Assembly: GCA_030077755.1 (NCBI GenBank) | Contig: JAQJZZ010000004.1 | Span: forward strand, 2,046,001-2,110,000 | DNA length: 64,000 nt | Direction: 5' to 3' | Origin: Filosporella fistucella | Taxonomy: Eukaryota; Ascomycota; Leotiomycetes; Helotiales | Part shown: one piece after another, positions 1 to 11,384 of the stretch | Numbering within the stretch: the first letter of the stretch is position 1 | How the letters are laid out: each line of letters opens with the position of its first letter | Made by a program: the position numbers and the translations under genes | Notes under the pieces: model-generated | What the model was told of the DNA's origin: nothing | Databases searched by the model: none | Seen by the model: the letters and a program-made list of their open reading frames with translations, nothing else

Positions 1-1360
1 TCAATCTCTTCATATTACCAGCAAGCTTTATAGCAACAGAATCCTTCCCTTTTTCCCCTTCTCCACTCTCTATTCTTATAAAGGAAGGCATACCTCTACT
101 TTCGAGCTTAGAGAACAAAGTCGAAACTGTGGAAGTGATTGCTGTACTCGGTGTGTTTCGTCTCACGGCTTTTGCTACTTTGAGGAGAGTAGAGACATCT
201 CGTGTTTCCTAGCCAGCTTATAAGACGGTGCATATTATTGGTAGTTCAAGGGGACCATACTTTGAGAAAGTGGGTATTGCTTTTAATTGCGTTGGAAGGG
301 AAGGAAGTGGTTTGTTAGAGGCATACTGGACCTCCATTACTTTATTCAAGCCTATCAATTTTCGTGCCACAAGGCATAGCGCTGTAGCTCTAAAAGTTGG
401 TTCTCTGAACCAAAATTTCTGTACCAACGCCAATTAGCTGGCGCATCGACCAGTCTGCTTGATACCCTTCCAGCCTTCACACAGTCGTGAAATCCAGATT
501 GGTTCAGAGTCAAGGAACTTCTGCGTGTCTCTTTCTGGACTGTAAGCGATGTTTATAACATAAATACTAGAAGTAGATATGCTAGTCGGACTCGATAAAG
601 TAGCTGTTGGACCACGTCCTAGCCTCGAGCGGCTTCTTTAATTGAATAGATGTGCCTGGAACTAGTTATCGGGGATGTTTGTTTTTTTGAATAGTTTCCG
701 ATCATAATACACCCGAGAGGCATGGAAATTTGCCCATTTTGCCCACGTTGGGGATCCTATTGTCACTAACAATAAGAATCGCTTTCATGCACGACTTCAT
801 GGTTGAACAAAGGGGCCATGGCCGGAAATACTTCAATGGCTAACAGGGAGGAAAAGACATGTCAAATGACATTATCCCTATTGTATGTGCATATTTCAAG
901 ATTCAGTGCAACTGAAAGAGCTAAGTACACTGCCCTTGCTGATATTGACGAGGGAATATGGGGTTGCGTTAATGGAAGCACAATCACGACGCCCAAACCA
1001 CAAAAATGAAGAGCTATCCTCACTTATTATTTGCCATACTGAGTATGATTCTGAATCCCCAAATAATTGGAACGCAACGGTCTACGATGGAAAGCGGAGT
1101 AATCTTATAATGATAGACGAACTGTTACTCTAATTCGGAATGAGTCGAGAGAACACCAAAATATAATTCTTACTACGGCCACCACCGTTGACCAATGATG
1201 CAGATCAGCTTACCCCTCCTCCAACGAGATCAATATCACATGAGTCTATGAGGCTGCTTGAGCTGTGATTATTGTGCTGAATAACGCGCCGAAAACAATC
1301 GAATATAGCTGTTATCTTCACATACCAACCTGCGAGGTCAAGTTAGCAACAGCTCAAAAC
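1..1360. other. Intergenic; no supported gene
   Basis: Only short open frames occur here, without domain signatures, plausible splice structure or coding-like composition. The last part is the 5' flank of the DJ-1/PfpI gene that begins at 1361. The far left may hold the tail of a gene that starts outside the window, but nothing supports a call. Confidence 0.5.
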
Positions 1361-2328
1361 ATGGCCACCGCTCGAGTCCTAATCCCTATGGCGGATTACG
1401 GACATGATCCAACAGGTAAAGCTCACGAGTATGCAGCTCTCTCCATGTAGCACAATCTGACCACCTTGTAGAGACCGCTATTCCATATTCCGCGTTCAAA
1501 AAAGCTGGATTCGAAGTTCAATTCGCAACTGAGAACGGGGAAGCTCCAGTATGCGACCACAAGATGCTGAAAGGAGTTACTCAAAAACTACTAGTGAGCC
1601 TCTCTTGAGTCGAGTACAATTGGTTATTTCGATTGACACTTGAAATAGGGCGCTACGAAATCTGCAATTGACGCATATAATCAAATGGCAAAGACACCGG
1701 AGTTCGAACATCCTCTGTCCTGGTCATCACCTGGATTCTCGCTGGATTCTTATAACCTTATATTCCTGCCTGGAGGCCACGAGAAAGGCGTCAGACAACT
1801 CATCGACTCTCCCATCATACACAAGTTACTGGCGTCTTATTTCCCCACTACGAAGAAGCCAAGTACGAAGACAGTCGCAGCTGTCTGCCATGGGGTAATG
1901 GTACTTTCAGAAACAGAGGGTCTAGATGGCAAGAGCATAATCCACGACTGTGTCACAACAGCTTTGCCAGCGCGTTTCGAACAAGCTGCTTACTGGGGCA
2001 CAAAATTGTTTCTCGGAGACTACTACAAAACATATGGTGCTAGAAGTGATGATGTTGAGGCTTCAGTAATTTCCCCACTACTTAACTCGTACTTGACTAA
2101 CCCATTATAGGTCCGAAAACAACTGGACGACCCAGAGAGGCAATACAAAAACAGCCTAGGCATGAGCCCGTGAGATAAACCTCTTCAAATGCAGACCCAT
2201 CGTACTTACTAGGCATCAGATTCGTCGTTGAGGATGAAAGGTACAATTACATCAGTGCCAGGTTTCCGCCAGACGCTGAGCTTCTTGCCCAAAGAACAAT
2301 TGCATTGGTCCAGAATACAATGCTTTGA
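1361..2328 (+). CDS. DJ-1/PfpI family protein (Hsp31-like)
   Basis: This is a member of the class I glutamine-amidotransferase-like DJ-1/PfpI superfamily, whose fungal members act as glutathione-independent glyoxalases, chaperones or deglycases. Five exons join cleanly in frame: 1361-1415, 1472-1593, 1649-2065, 2111-2169 and 2220-2328, giving 253 residues. The sequence shows an N-terminal beta strand (ARVLIPMADYG), the FLPGG turn, and the nucleophile-elbow cysteine in AAVCHGVMVL. A conserved-looking C-terminal block begins VRKQLDDPE and ends with a YNYISARFPPDAELLAQRT segment. The start at 1361 is the first ATG of the first strand. The length fits Hsp31-type proteins. The substrate cannot be told from sequence, and no neighbour suggests a pathway. 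Confidence 0.85.
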
Positions 2329-2614
2329 ATAATCTTGATCGTGTTCTCTACATCAGATTATTACTGGAGGATATTTCAGCGCCGGCCTCTTTGTTTCTTA
2401 TCAATGGTTTCGATTTGCACCTCACACTTTGCACACAAAGACCAGAACGGATTCGGACATGATCCAGCTCCGATCAAGGCATCCCAACGCAATTAGATCA
2501 AGGCTCATCGAAACAAAGAACTACTCCTGAGACTCGCATCATTCATGTATCATGTATCATGCTACCATCTCTGGACCGAACCAACATACGTCAAATCGAA
2601 AGTTATCTGGCAGC

Positions 2615-5129
2615 ATGTCGAAACCAGAAGAAAAAAAGGAACTCCGTTTAGGTCCACGTCCTACGGCCTTGGCTAGAAAATACGGCCCTGTTGGGGACCT
2701 CGAAGACCATAGTGCTTACACTCCAGAAGTGGCTATTTTCCCAGTCTTTCAGCTCGATCCAGCGCGTAAGCTCATAGAGGATAATCAAAAGAAGTATCTC
2801 AAAAGATTTACAGCAAGAGAACTAGAGGATTTGGATTGCTTGGCCACACGTGAAATTAAACCTGGGAATCTGCAAAACTCCATAATTCCATTAATCAGTA
2901 TTAATAGCTGGGAGGTAATTCCGTGTCAACCCGATTACACGCGAACTAACCTCTACCCTCTTGAGGATGGGAGGGGTGACTGGATTGCAAGTAATCCTGT
3001 TGTATGGCAGATCTTACAGCCTGTACTCGTTTTGGCCTCAAAAATGTTGTTATCTGTCCACAATCTACCCTACGTATGTTCATGTCTTGGAGTAAGGATT
3101 CTGCTAATTCTCCTACCAGTTTGATGCTCTGCTGAAAGGTGAACGTCAATATATCGAGGATCACCGCTTGGAGCTTGATGATCAAGTCTACACAGACTTA
3201 ACAAGTTTTCATCAGCGGTCAAGGAAAGAAATAGAAGGAGAAGGAACAGCTGCTAGGGATGAAGTATTTCAATCATTGTTACAAGAATACCAGATTCAAT
3301 TTGGATTTTTCAAGGACGGAGAGCAACCGGAAGGGCCCGATACGGAGGCTATGGCTGACTGTGCTGGATTCACTTCAAAAAATGCCAATTTCATGGAGTA
3401 CGATGATAGCGTTCCACAGGAGGAAAAACGTTGGCGGATTTTTGTATTCATTGAAATTTTTGCAGCGGAGCTGTTGCTCAGGAATGATTTGAACAGTGCA
3501 GACAGGGCTCAGGTATCGTGGCACTTGGCGACAACGGTACAGCTCCCCAATTATAAAATACACAAGATAGATTCTAACTTTTAGCTTAGATTGTACACGA
3601 AATCATACATGCTATTTCTGAAAAGCAAAAGATAGAAGACGGTGATCCTTATGGACAAGAAAGTTACTTTGAAGATGAGACTGTTGCCGAGAATGGGCAA
3701 AGCTTTGAACATGCCGTAAGTCTTCAGCCTATTGTAAATTCCGTGAAGCTTAGTGGCGTAGATGTTCATAGGATCCACCATGCCAATACATCACAGGTAG
3801 GTCTTCAGAGTCCTGAATAAAGGTGTTTTACTTGCTTCAAGGCAAACCTATATATATCCGAAATCGTTTCATTGTTGGTACATTTCAGCTAACTAAATCA
3901 GAGGGCTGTCAGATACCCTACCGCTCGGATTTTGGTGTATGAGGTACTGGCCAACCTATGCTGATCGAAACAGATTTGCCAAGCATACCGTGTTCCTTAA
4001 AGATCCAGCAACGCTACTCTATAACGATTATCACCCAGTCCCGCTGACATTTTTCGAGGACATCTTGCAGGAAGAATTTTGGCGTTATGCGGTCAGAGCT
4101 TTTGGTCACAGTATCTTCAAGTTCCGTTTTGTTAAAGAAGGCACGAGAGTACATTGGACAATCAAAAATCCCAAAAAGTCTACTCATGAACTTCGATCTA
4201 TGGTACGAATACCAAGCTTTACGCCAGAGGGGGATTTCCCAACTGTTCCCTTTCATAACACTGTAGAGTCGAAGAACATTGCGTTCGAAGCGGATCCAAC
4301 TTCCAGAAGAGCCTTACAATTCGGCCAGTATTTTCTCCGTAGCTCTCGTGCGGAACAGGTATTCTGGGATGGTTCAGACGAGCAAAATGCACGTGTGCAG
4401 GAAATGATGGATGTCATAGAAAAATCAATGTCGGATTCTGGACAACCTCTAGTGGTAGAGGATATATATGCTCTTCTTCACCGTGCTATAGCCACCCACT
4501 TGAACCTGTGCATAGCATTGAGCGAGCAACTGGTTGAGGAGGGAAGCAGCATACTCGCCTTTCAGCGGCGACGAAGAAGTCTACTTGCATGGAATAGAGG
4601 CACAAGGAAATTTGTACAAATTCTCAGAACAAGAGACGTCCATAGCCGGTTGAATCTAGATCAGCCCCGATTGGATTTAGAGAGAGCGCGAATGCTTATC
4701 TGGGATCCCAGTGATCCAACTACACATGATAACAATGCAGACTGGATCGAATTCAAATTTATACGAGGAGCACGAGTGGAAGGTCTCAATAATGGCAATA
4801 CTATCGCAGCGATTCATATGCTACAGCAGGTTGTATCCCGCCCCGACTGCTCCCTATTTGGCGATGTGGCTGCTGCGTTGCTGGATTTCCAACTCAGTCA
4901 GTTTGACTATCAAGATTGGGCATCCAAAGTTGGTAATCGTGATTTGGCGATTAGAATCACAAAGTTTTTGGTCGACATAGCTCCAAAGCATTGGAAGGCA
5001 GAGCTGGCCTATTTAGTTACCCAGGGGAATTTCTTGATGGCTGTTCAGCCTCCGCCGCAACCTGCGGCTCCTGCTCCTGTGCCTCTACCTCAAACTCCAG
5101 ATCAACCTCTCTTTCAGCCTCAACCTTAG
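2615..5129 (+). CDS. Putative zinc-metallopeptidase-like protein, proline-rich tail
   Basis: A multi-exon protein with no family I can name. Exons 2615-3073, 3120-3512, 3590-3715 and 3728-3796 join in phase 0 with good GT-AG sites. Exon 3 opens with IVHEIIHAI, an HExxH zinc-binding motif, followed about 27 residues later by ETVAENGQSFEH. This resembles a pattern seen in many uncharacterised fungal proteins where a glutamate-rich VAEIGxSxE block follows HExxH. The last exon runs from roughly 3900 to 5129; its acceptor is unresolved, because the obvious AG sites do not keep phase with the 3796 donor. The C-terminus (about residues 640 onward) is a PQPAAPAPVPLP-type proline-rich tail. Peptidase activity is inference from the motif only. 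Confidence 0.55.
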
Positions 5130-5579
5130 ACTCAAATTCATAATCAACTACCTTCCATGGTGCCTAGTGTCAATCTCGGTGCTAATATTGGAAAGGGCGG
5201 CGCAATAGCTTTTGTCAGTCATTCTTAGTATCGCACATTTTCATGTTTTGGAGCATATTCAAATTTTGTGATATAAAGCTGCATAACATAACCTCTTTCA
5301 CGGGTTTATTGCATCACGCCCTCCTGTTGCTGTCTCTTCTGGCTTTTTTTGTTTCATGTGTCTGTATGCCAGTCCTGTAACTCCTTTGACGGTGACAAAC
5401 TTGCTTTGTGGTCAGGGCATTCAATCAGGTAGAATTTCCTTGTGTCTACTAAAGCCTACAGGAAGCTACTCCTTTTTATAATTTACTTCTATATAGTTTG
5501 GATTCTCTTTCGATTACAACCCTCTGTTTGGTGACCAGATTTCACATTCAGCTTCCATTCGGCAACGAACACCACCAAG
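5130..5579. other. Intergenic; no gene seen
   Basis: This holds the 3' flank of the HExxH gene and the 5' flank of a decayed vWA-like gene. The proline/glutamine-rich frame continues for a few codons after the stop at 5129, which suggests the stop may be recent or polymorphic. Confidence 0.4.
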
Positions 5580-6200
5580 ATGAGAGTCTTGAAGCAGAAG
5601 ATCCGGAGGAAAGCTGCTCCCATCGAAGACCAGCTTGGCATGTTGAAAGCATCTAAACCTGAACCTAATGTACCTAATTTCGACTATAGCGTCCCAGAGC
5701 CTGCGGCGTCTCCCGAATTCGAAGACATCAACGTATGTATCGCAGTTGATACCTCGGAAGGCGTGAAGGGAGAAATTCTTGCAGCTGAAATCCAAGCCAT
5801 CCGCGAAATCATGGACCTAATGAGTACAAGCACCAATCCTGAATACCGCCTCTAAATTCTCCCCTGTGATGGACAATCCTCCAACATCATCCGTTTACCA
5901 AGCGCTTCGAATTTCTAGGAAATGTGTCAGGAGAAGGGAAGAAGCAAACTGATGAGATACTCACCCCGAGGGAGATCCAAAAGCTGAGAAGACAAGGTGG
6001 TGGAGCTGTCAACTGATGTATGTATGGGAACGGTGGTATTGGAAGTAATAACTGTGACGGTTGCCATTTTACCAGCTGTGACATGTTTTGGGCAAGCCGC
6101 CATGTTGATATGAGAGCAAGGTTGAAACTTGAAGATACAGAATCATATGCCCTTACCGGATTGGAGGAGAAGTTGAGGTCCTGCTAGTGAAAAATCTCAG
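5580..6200 (+). pseudogene. Degenerate vWA-like domain gene
   Basis: An ATG frame of 91 codons contains INVCIAVDTSEGVKGEILAA followed by IQAIREIMDL. This resembles the first strand and MIDAS region of fungal von Willebrand factor A proteins, which usually read DTSGST at this point; the metal-binding serines are degraded here. A stop at 5851-5856 is followed directly, in the same frame, by ILPCDGQSSNIIRLP, a plausible continuation of the domain. Further stops and frame changes follow, with scattered remnants to about 6190. The call is a decayed gene copy. Family assignment is by pattern resemblance only. Confidence 0.45.
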
Positions 6201-9200
6201 TGGAAGGCTGTCCGAGGAGAGTTGATATTGACGATTGAGGAAGAGCGTGGTGCTAGGGTGCCATCGGCAAACTTTCGTCTCGAAACCAGACAGAACTCGC
6301 TTTTACTCTGTGTGTACAATTCGCCATGTCTGCATTGAAAAGCAAAGTTCTCTTTGAATCACCTGAAATTCGCCGAGTTCGTTTTCCAATATTTCCCGTC
6401 TTTAGCTAGCAATTACTTGAAGTCGGGAGTAACGTGTACCTAGCAAGGGTTGCTTGAATAGCACATGTCTCAATTAGAATATATCTTATTTCAGATCTAG
6501 CTCACTAGAAAACGTAAAAGTAATATTACTCTGCATAGACTTTACTCTTAGATCTTCACAGGGTAAGCAAATGTGCGTCCGGTTGCATTGTGGTAAGGTA
6601 AATGCACCGAGCAGATTCCTGGCTGGCCAACAAACAGTAGTGGTTCTCGTGGGTGGTAAAGATTTGATGACAGGTGCTTTGTAATGGAAAGATCTAGCTT
6701 CATCCGGGGTTTTCATCACCTCTTTCGTCACTTGCTGATGCTGTACGGAGTATCTATGTGTGGTATCTAGGGCTAGTTTTGTGACAAACTTGCACCGCCC
6801 TGATAAATCAAACTCGTGAATTTTGGTCAGATCCAAGCTAACTCAATGCCAAAAGCTGAAGGGTTGTAAAGATACAGAAATAAAGCACGACGGAGGTGTG
6901 GATCCGCACAAAATTATGACAACTGTATCAAGTTCTACAGGAACAGCAGAATTGCGGGCATATTCTAAATTGGACGAAACTTATCGCATATTGAGTATCT
7001 GCGACGGGGAAATTGACAGGGTACGTATGGTATACTCCAACTTCTCAAGGGTCATAGGAACCTGTTTTTAACTGGCTGTTGAAATTCTCGATGGGAACGG
7101 AATTTTGGTAGAACCACGACAGGCGGCTTTGACAATATCGATGGACCCCCACAACGAGCTGTTCCAGGGCAACACAACAAAAAAGCAGGAAAAGGCCATC
7201 TATTCAAAGGCTGGTACATATGCACATCTCACTTGTGCATCGAGAGTATTGTTTGCGAAGAAATGAAAGCACAGAACTGATGGGTGGGCTCTGCCGCTGC
7301 GCCAAGAGAACCAGTCTAACCTATTTCAACATTCAGCATCAACTTCAGGTTCTCTTCACAACGTATACCCTCCAGGTAAGCCCCAGACGGTCAAAATGAT
7401 TGCCTTGCTCTGCCATTTTATTGTGTCTAATCTGTTATATCTGCGAACTAGGGACTTCGACGATATCAACTTTGGCATCTCAGCCAGCTCAGCGGTATCT
7501 GGACTCTCGACTTCCTCCTGAACCTATCCTCCCATTTCTGCTCGACATCGCAACCCACCTTGAAACCGTCACGCGTTTGATGTTGTCTTCATAGACTGCG
7601 GTGATGGAGGAAGCCTATCCCAATGCTTCCTCACACGCGTATGACCAACTGAGGGGCCGATTCTCCCGACAGTGATGAAGACAATGTGGTACATTTTTCA
7701 ACACTGAAAAGCTTCATCGATGTCGTGTAGAGGCATAAACATTGAGGTGCTATCTACAAGTCCGTACTGCAAGGTGTATCGGCCCGACTGGAGTCTGCAT
7801 GGAGCGGTCCATCCATGATTCCGTAAAATGCCAGTGACGCGCTCATCTACATCAGGACGACATATGGCAACGAGCTATCTCAGAATCAATCTTGCTTCCC
7901 ACCATACCACGGTTGACGAGTCTTGCGCAAGTCCTATGGCAAAAATTGACACATGCTGTCAAGCTATAGGTTCCCTCGATCGCCTTGGATACGACAAACA
8001 ACACGCTCGACTTGCTTACTGATTTCTGTCGGGACTACAATAATCAACAACGGGGCTGCTGTGAAGATGGCTAATGTCTCTACAGTACAGTCGCCATGGC
8101 GATACAAATTGTGAGCGAACAATATTCTTAATTACAGCCAACGATCTCGAGACAAAGATAGGTCTGCTCAATTCGCTTTCTTTTAGGACAACAGGCTGCA
8201 TCTTGCTTGGGAATCAGCCTTCTCTCCACATGGTAGAGACCCTCCACTACGAGCCACATATGGGCTTTTATAGAGGGCGAAGATCCTCATAGATACATTT
8301 TATGAAGATGTGGGTGCTTCCCTGGCTGGTGATGTACATTTACAAGCTCCTTCTCGATGCTGCTCTGTCGATCATCCACATCGTCCTCGATCCTGTCGTT
8401 ATTGCCACTTTCACGGTCTTGCACATATCACGAGCACCTGCTTTCCTTTAGACCCTAGCCTAGCTTTCTACCGCTGAAGTCAAGCATTGTCTGCTTGCAT
8501 AGTTCTTTGATTGCTGTTTGTAATTTGGTCGTGAAGCTGCGCCAAATAAAACAACATCTTCTAATTTTCTCCACCTGGTGGATGGATAGGCTGTAAATGT
8601 CTCTCAGCTTGTGGGTTCAACAAAAGATGGCAAGCTGTCAATCGTGTTTCGTCTGTTGCATGATAAGGAGAAGTAAACGTGCTGCAGATAGTCTGTCACA
8701 TGCTCCTTGTCGACCATCATATTATTTTACCATCGGCGTCCTACCAGACGCCTATTCTCATCAGTGCCAGTACGAACCCCGAGCAGTTACACAGCTTTGT
8801 GAATTATTTTATATTGCAGTCTAAACGTTCTAGCATCGTAGGTCTGGATGTCGAGGCGACGATAGAGGAATCTATGTTCGTGTCTCCAGCAGTGTCATAT
8901 CAAGATCGCACCCACAAAGTATCTGACCGAGCACATAACAATGCCAGTTGTCCAGCTGAGGGGTGTAGAATCCAGTATCTGCCTGTGGGGTTGTACGTGT
9001 CATCCATCACCTCATCGAGGAAAGTATCGTTCGTGCCAACCAGCATGTCGGGAAGTATCGTTCGGCAACCGCAACTTTAGTAGTGGTGAAAGCAGTTGAG
9101 ATCAAGTACATTGTTGCTACGAAACCATTGTCCTTAGCTGTCGATAATCTTTTTCATTCCTTCAATTTATTTAAGTGCTACTCTTGTTTCCAAGTAATCT

Positions 9201-10102
9201 GATTATCTCTTATCGCTCTGTTTGATTTCTTATCAGACTTGAAAAATGAAACCCGCCTGCCCGCTTAGTCTTGATGCGCGGAAAGGGATGGAAAAACAAA
9301 TAAGTGCTTAATTAAAAGATGGCCCACGGAAGTTCACCGATGATTGGCGGGATCTGCGTCGTGGTAACCTGAGACCCATATTTATCCATCACTTCGTCTG
9401 TGGCTTTTTCCACGGCGTATCTTCGACAATTTGGCTAGAAATGTGGCAATTGCAAGCAAGAAACAGATGTCCGACACAATCATCTAGGTGGTTGCTCATC
9501 CATATGGGGCGTAATCACGGAGCGATTTGGATATGCAGGCAAAAGTCTTGGAAAATAATCATTAAAAGTCATATGTGATCGTGACGAAGCAATTAATTTG
9601 GGATATTGGTAAGTTGGTCGCCCACGAGACGATTTCCAAAGGGGTAGTGAATGATGATTAGGAGTAATCTGTATCCATTTGGGGACATGTTCAAAATAGG
9701 GAGTCCCGACTTCTAACGAAACATGGAATTTGGCCGTCGCAAAAGCAAAATTAGTGGCCTGTTTCACGCTCACTTCAGCTGCCAAAATGAAAATCTCAAT
9801 TTGTTTTTTCCCACATGACAAAATTGATACGCCTCCGCCAAAATCCGGCAACATGATTGGGCTTAGCTATGACTTGTCTTAGACCTTACGAATCTTCTTT
9901 TGAATGCTTTTCATGTATTTCTGATATTCCATCACTTTTGGATGGTCAGGTCTGGACCTCCTATTGTCTGAGAAGCAATTATGTCTTCGATTAAAGGAGT
10001 AATCCGAGCCCTATGTCTGTCTCTCCTTCGAATCTATGGGACGTCTTCTTTGGAGAATTTTCTCTCCTTCGGTATGCTTCGTTGTATGCCCAGCTTTTCA
10101 TC
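6201..10102. other. Gene-poor stretch of 3.9 kb
   Basis: Only short, unrelated open frames lie here; none shows a recognisable domain or a consistent exon chain. The longest (8679-9080 plus, 133 codons; 9480-9854 minus, 124 codons) lack convincing features. A 49-codon hydrophobic frame at 8302-8451 is listed separately. Decayed genes or transposon remnants are possible, but I see no terminal repeats or transposase motifs. Confidence 0.4.
8302..8451 (+). CDS. Small hydrophobic ORF (49 aa), doubtful
   Basis: An ATG-started frame of 49 residues is strongly hydrophobic (MWVLPWLVMYIYKLLL, then a run rich in I, V, L and A), so it could encode one or two membrane spans. It matches no family I recognise. 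It lies alone in a gene-poor region with no evidence of introns or conservation. It could equally be a remnant of a larger membrane-protein gene. Confidence 0.15.
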   Translation: MKMWVLPWLVMYIYKLLLDAALSIIHIVLDPVVIATFTVLHISRAPAFL

Positions 10103-11384
10103 ATGGCCGCCTCAAATGGATTTTTGAATAGTCGTAATATCTTCTTTTCTGCACTTGGGCTTCTTATTTTGATCTGGACGGTGTTTCTCACTCTGACGGT
10201 ATGTGTTGTGTCGTGTTTGAAGACAATGACTAATGGGTGACAGACAAGCCCAGAGACTGCTACGCAGACAAGTAGACCGGTTCTTCCTGTACTGGGCGAA
10301 GATTTAGAATCGTCAATTTTACCTTCTTCAACAAAACCACCAATTGCTTTCGCGGCATCGGGTTTTGCAGTTCCAACCTCGACAAAAAAGCCCCCTCCTC
10401 CAAAAGTCACCGAAGCTCCACCTAAAGATCGCCCCTTGGTTCTCTACTCCTACTTCGAATCCGAGAATGCCCGCGCGAACTTGAAATTCTACCTTGATCA
10501 CGCTCTTCACGATGCAGCAGACTTCCTATTCCTCATTAACGGACCGACAGACGCGGAGAAGCTGCTACCAAATAAGGGGAATATTCGATTCATAAAGCGA
10601 CCAAACGATTGTTATGATCTTGGAGGATTCGCAGAAATGCTTCTCACGAATGATTTATACAAGAACTATCAGAAATTTATAATGATGAATGCCAGTGTTC
10701 GTGGTCCTTTTTTACCCATTTGGAGCAATCAATGTTGGAGTGATATTTATTTGGATCGTTTGACCAACAAAACCAAGGTATGTACGGAATTCAAGGTGAA
10801 GCAGCCTGCTAATTCTCTAGCTTATCGGAATGACAATGAACTGTAGAGCACCACTGCCTCATGTTCAGTCTATGCTGTGGGCGGTAGATCGTGTGGGAAT
10901 GGAGATTCTTCTTCACCCCTCACCGGAATTGGTCACAGCCTTCAATAAAGCGCTACCTCCCTACAATCCAGGCCAGCCAGTCCCACCAATAAAGGTTCCT
11001 GGAATCAACTCGTGTCCTCACAACTATTGGGAAGCAGTTTCGGTGGAGGTCCACGCTAGTTATTTATTGAAAATTGCTGGATATCGAGCTGAAGCGCTGA
11101 TGTACGCTTATCACGGATTTGGAGACCCGCTTGAAAGGGGTGAAGAGGTCGATCTAGGAGGCGGTCCCGTTGCGCAAGAAACTTGGAGAGATGGGGCAAG
11201 CTATGAAGATATCTGTTGGGAGACACTAGATCCATTATACGAGGGTCATTATTGGGGAATGACAATTCATCCGTGGGATACTGTTTTCACCAAGCAAAAC
11301 AGACCTGTCAACAAGCTGGTTATCGATAGATTGTCACAATGGGCGGATGGGATCCAGTATAGTAGTTATGATTACTGTCATTAG
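10103..11384 (+). CDS. Type II membrane protein, glycosyltransferase-like
   Basis: Three exons (10103-10198, 10244-10777, 10821-11384) join in phase 0 to give 397 residues. Residues about 13-32 form a single membrane anchor (FFSALGLLILIWTVFLTL). A Ser/Thr/Pro-rich stem of about 65 residues follows, then a globular domain starting RPLVLYSYFES. The short cytosolic N-terminus, anchor, stem and catalytic-type domain give the layout of Golgi type II enzymes. Motifs include FLFLING, IRFIKRPNDCYDLGGFAEML, and FIMMNASVRGPFLP, which recall rhamnan-synthesis-F-like and related fungal proteins. The donor and substrate cannot be named. The acceptor at 10820 was preferred over one at about 10846 because it keeps LIGMTMNCRAPLPHVQSM in frame. 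Confidence 0.7.

Noticed and set aside
8679..9080. 133-codon plus frame in the gene-poor left region
   Set aside because: Weakly peptide-like but no ATG-supported structure, motif or exon partners.
9226..9234. TTATCAGAC near 9.2 kb as a possible iron-GATA site
   Set aside because: It differs from ATCTGATAA at the first base and is not beside a siderophore gene.
9480..10410. Minus-strand frames of 124 and 139 codons
   Set aside because: The second is antisense to the glycosyltransferase-like gene's first exons; neither has a recognisable family.
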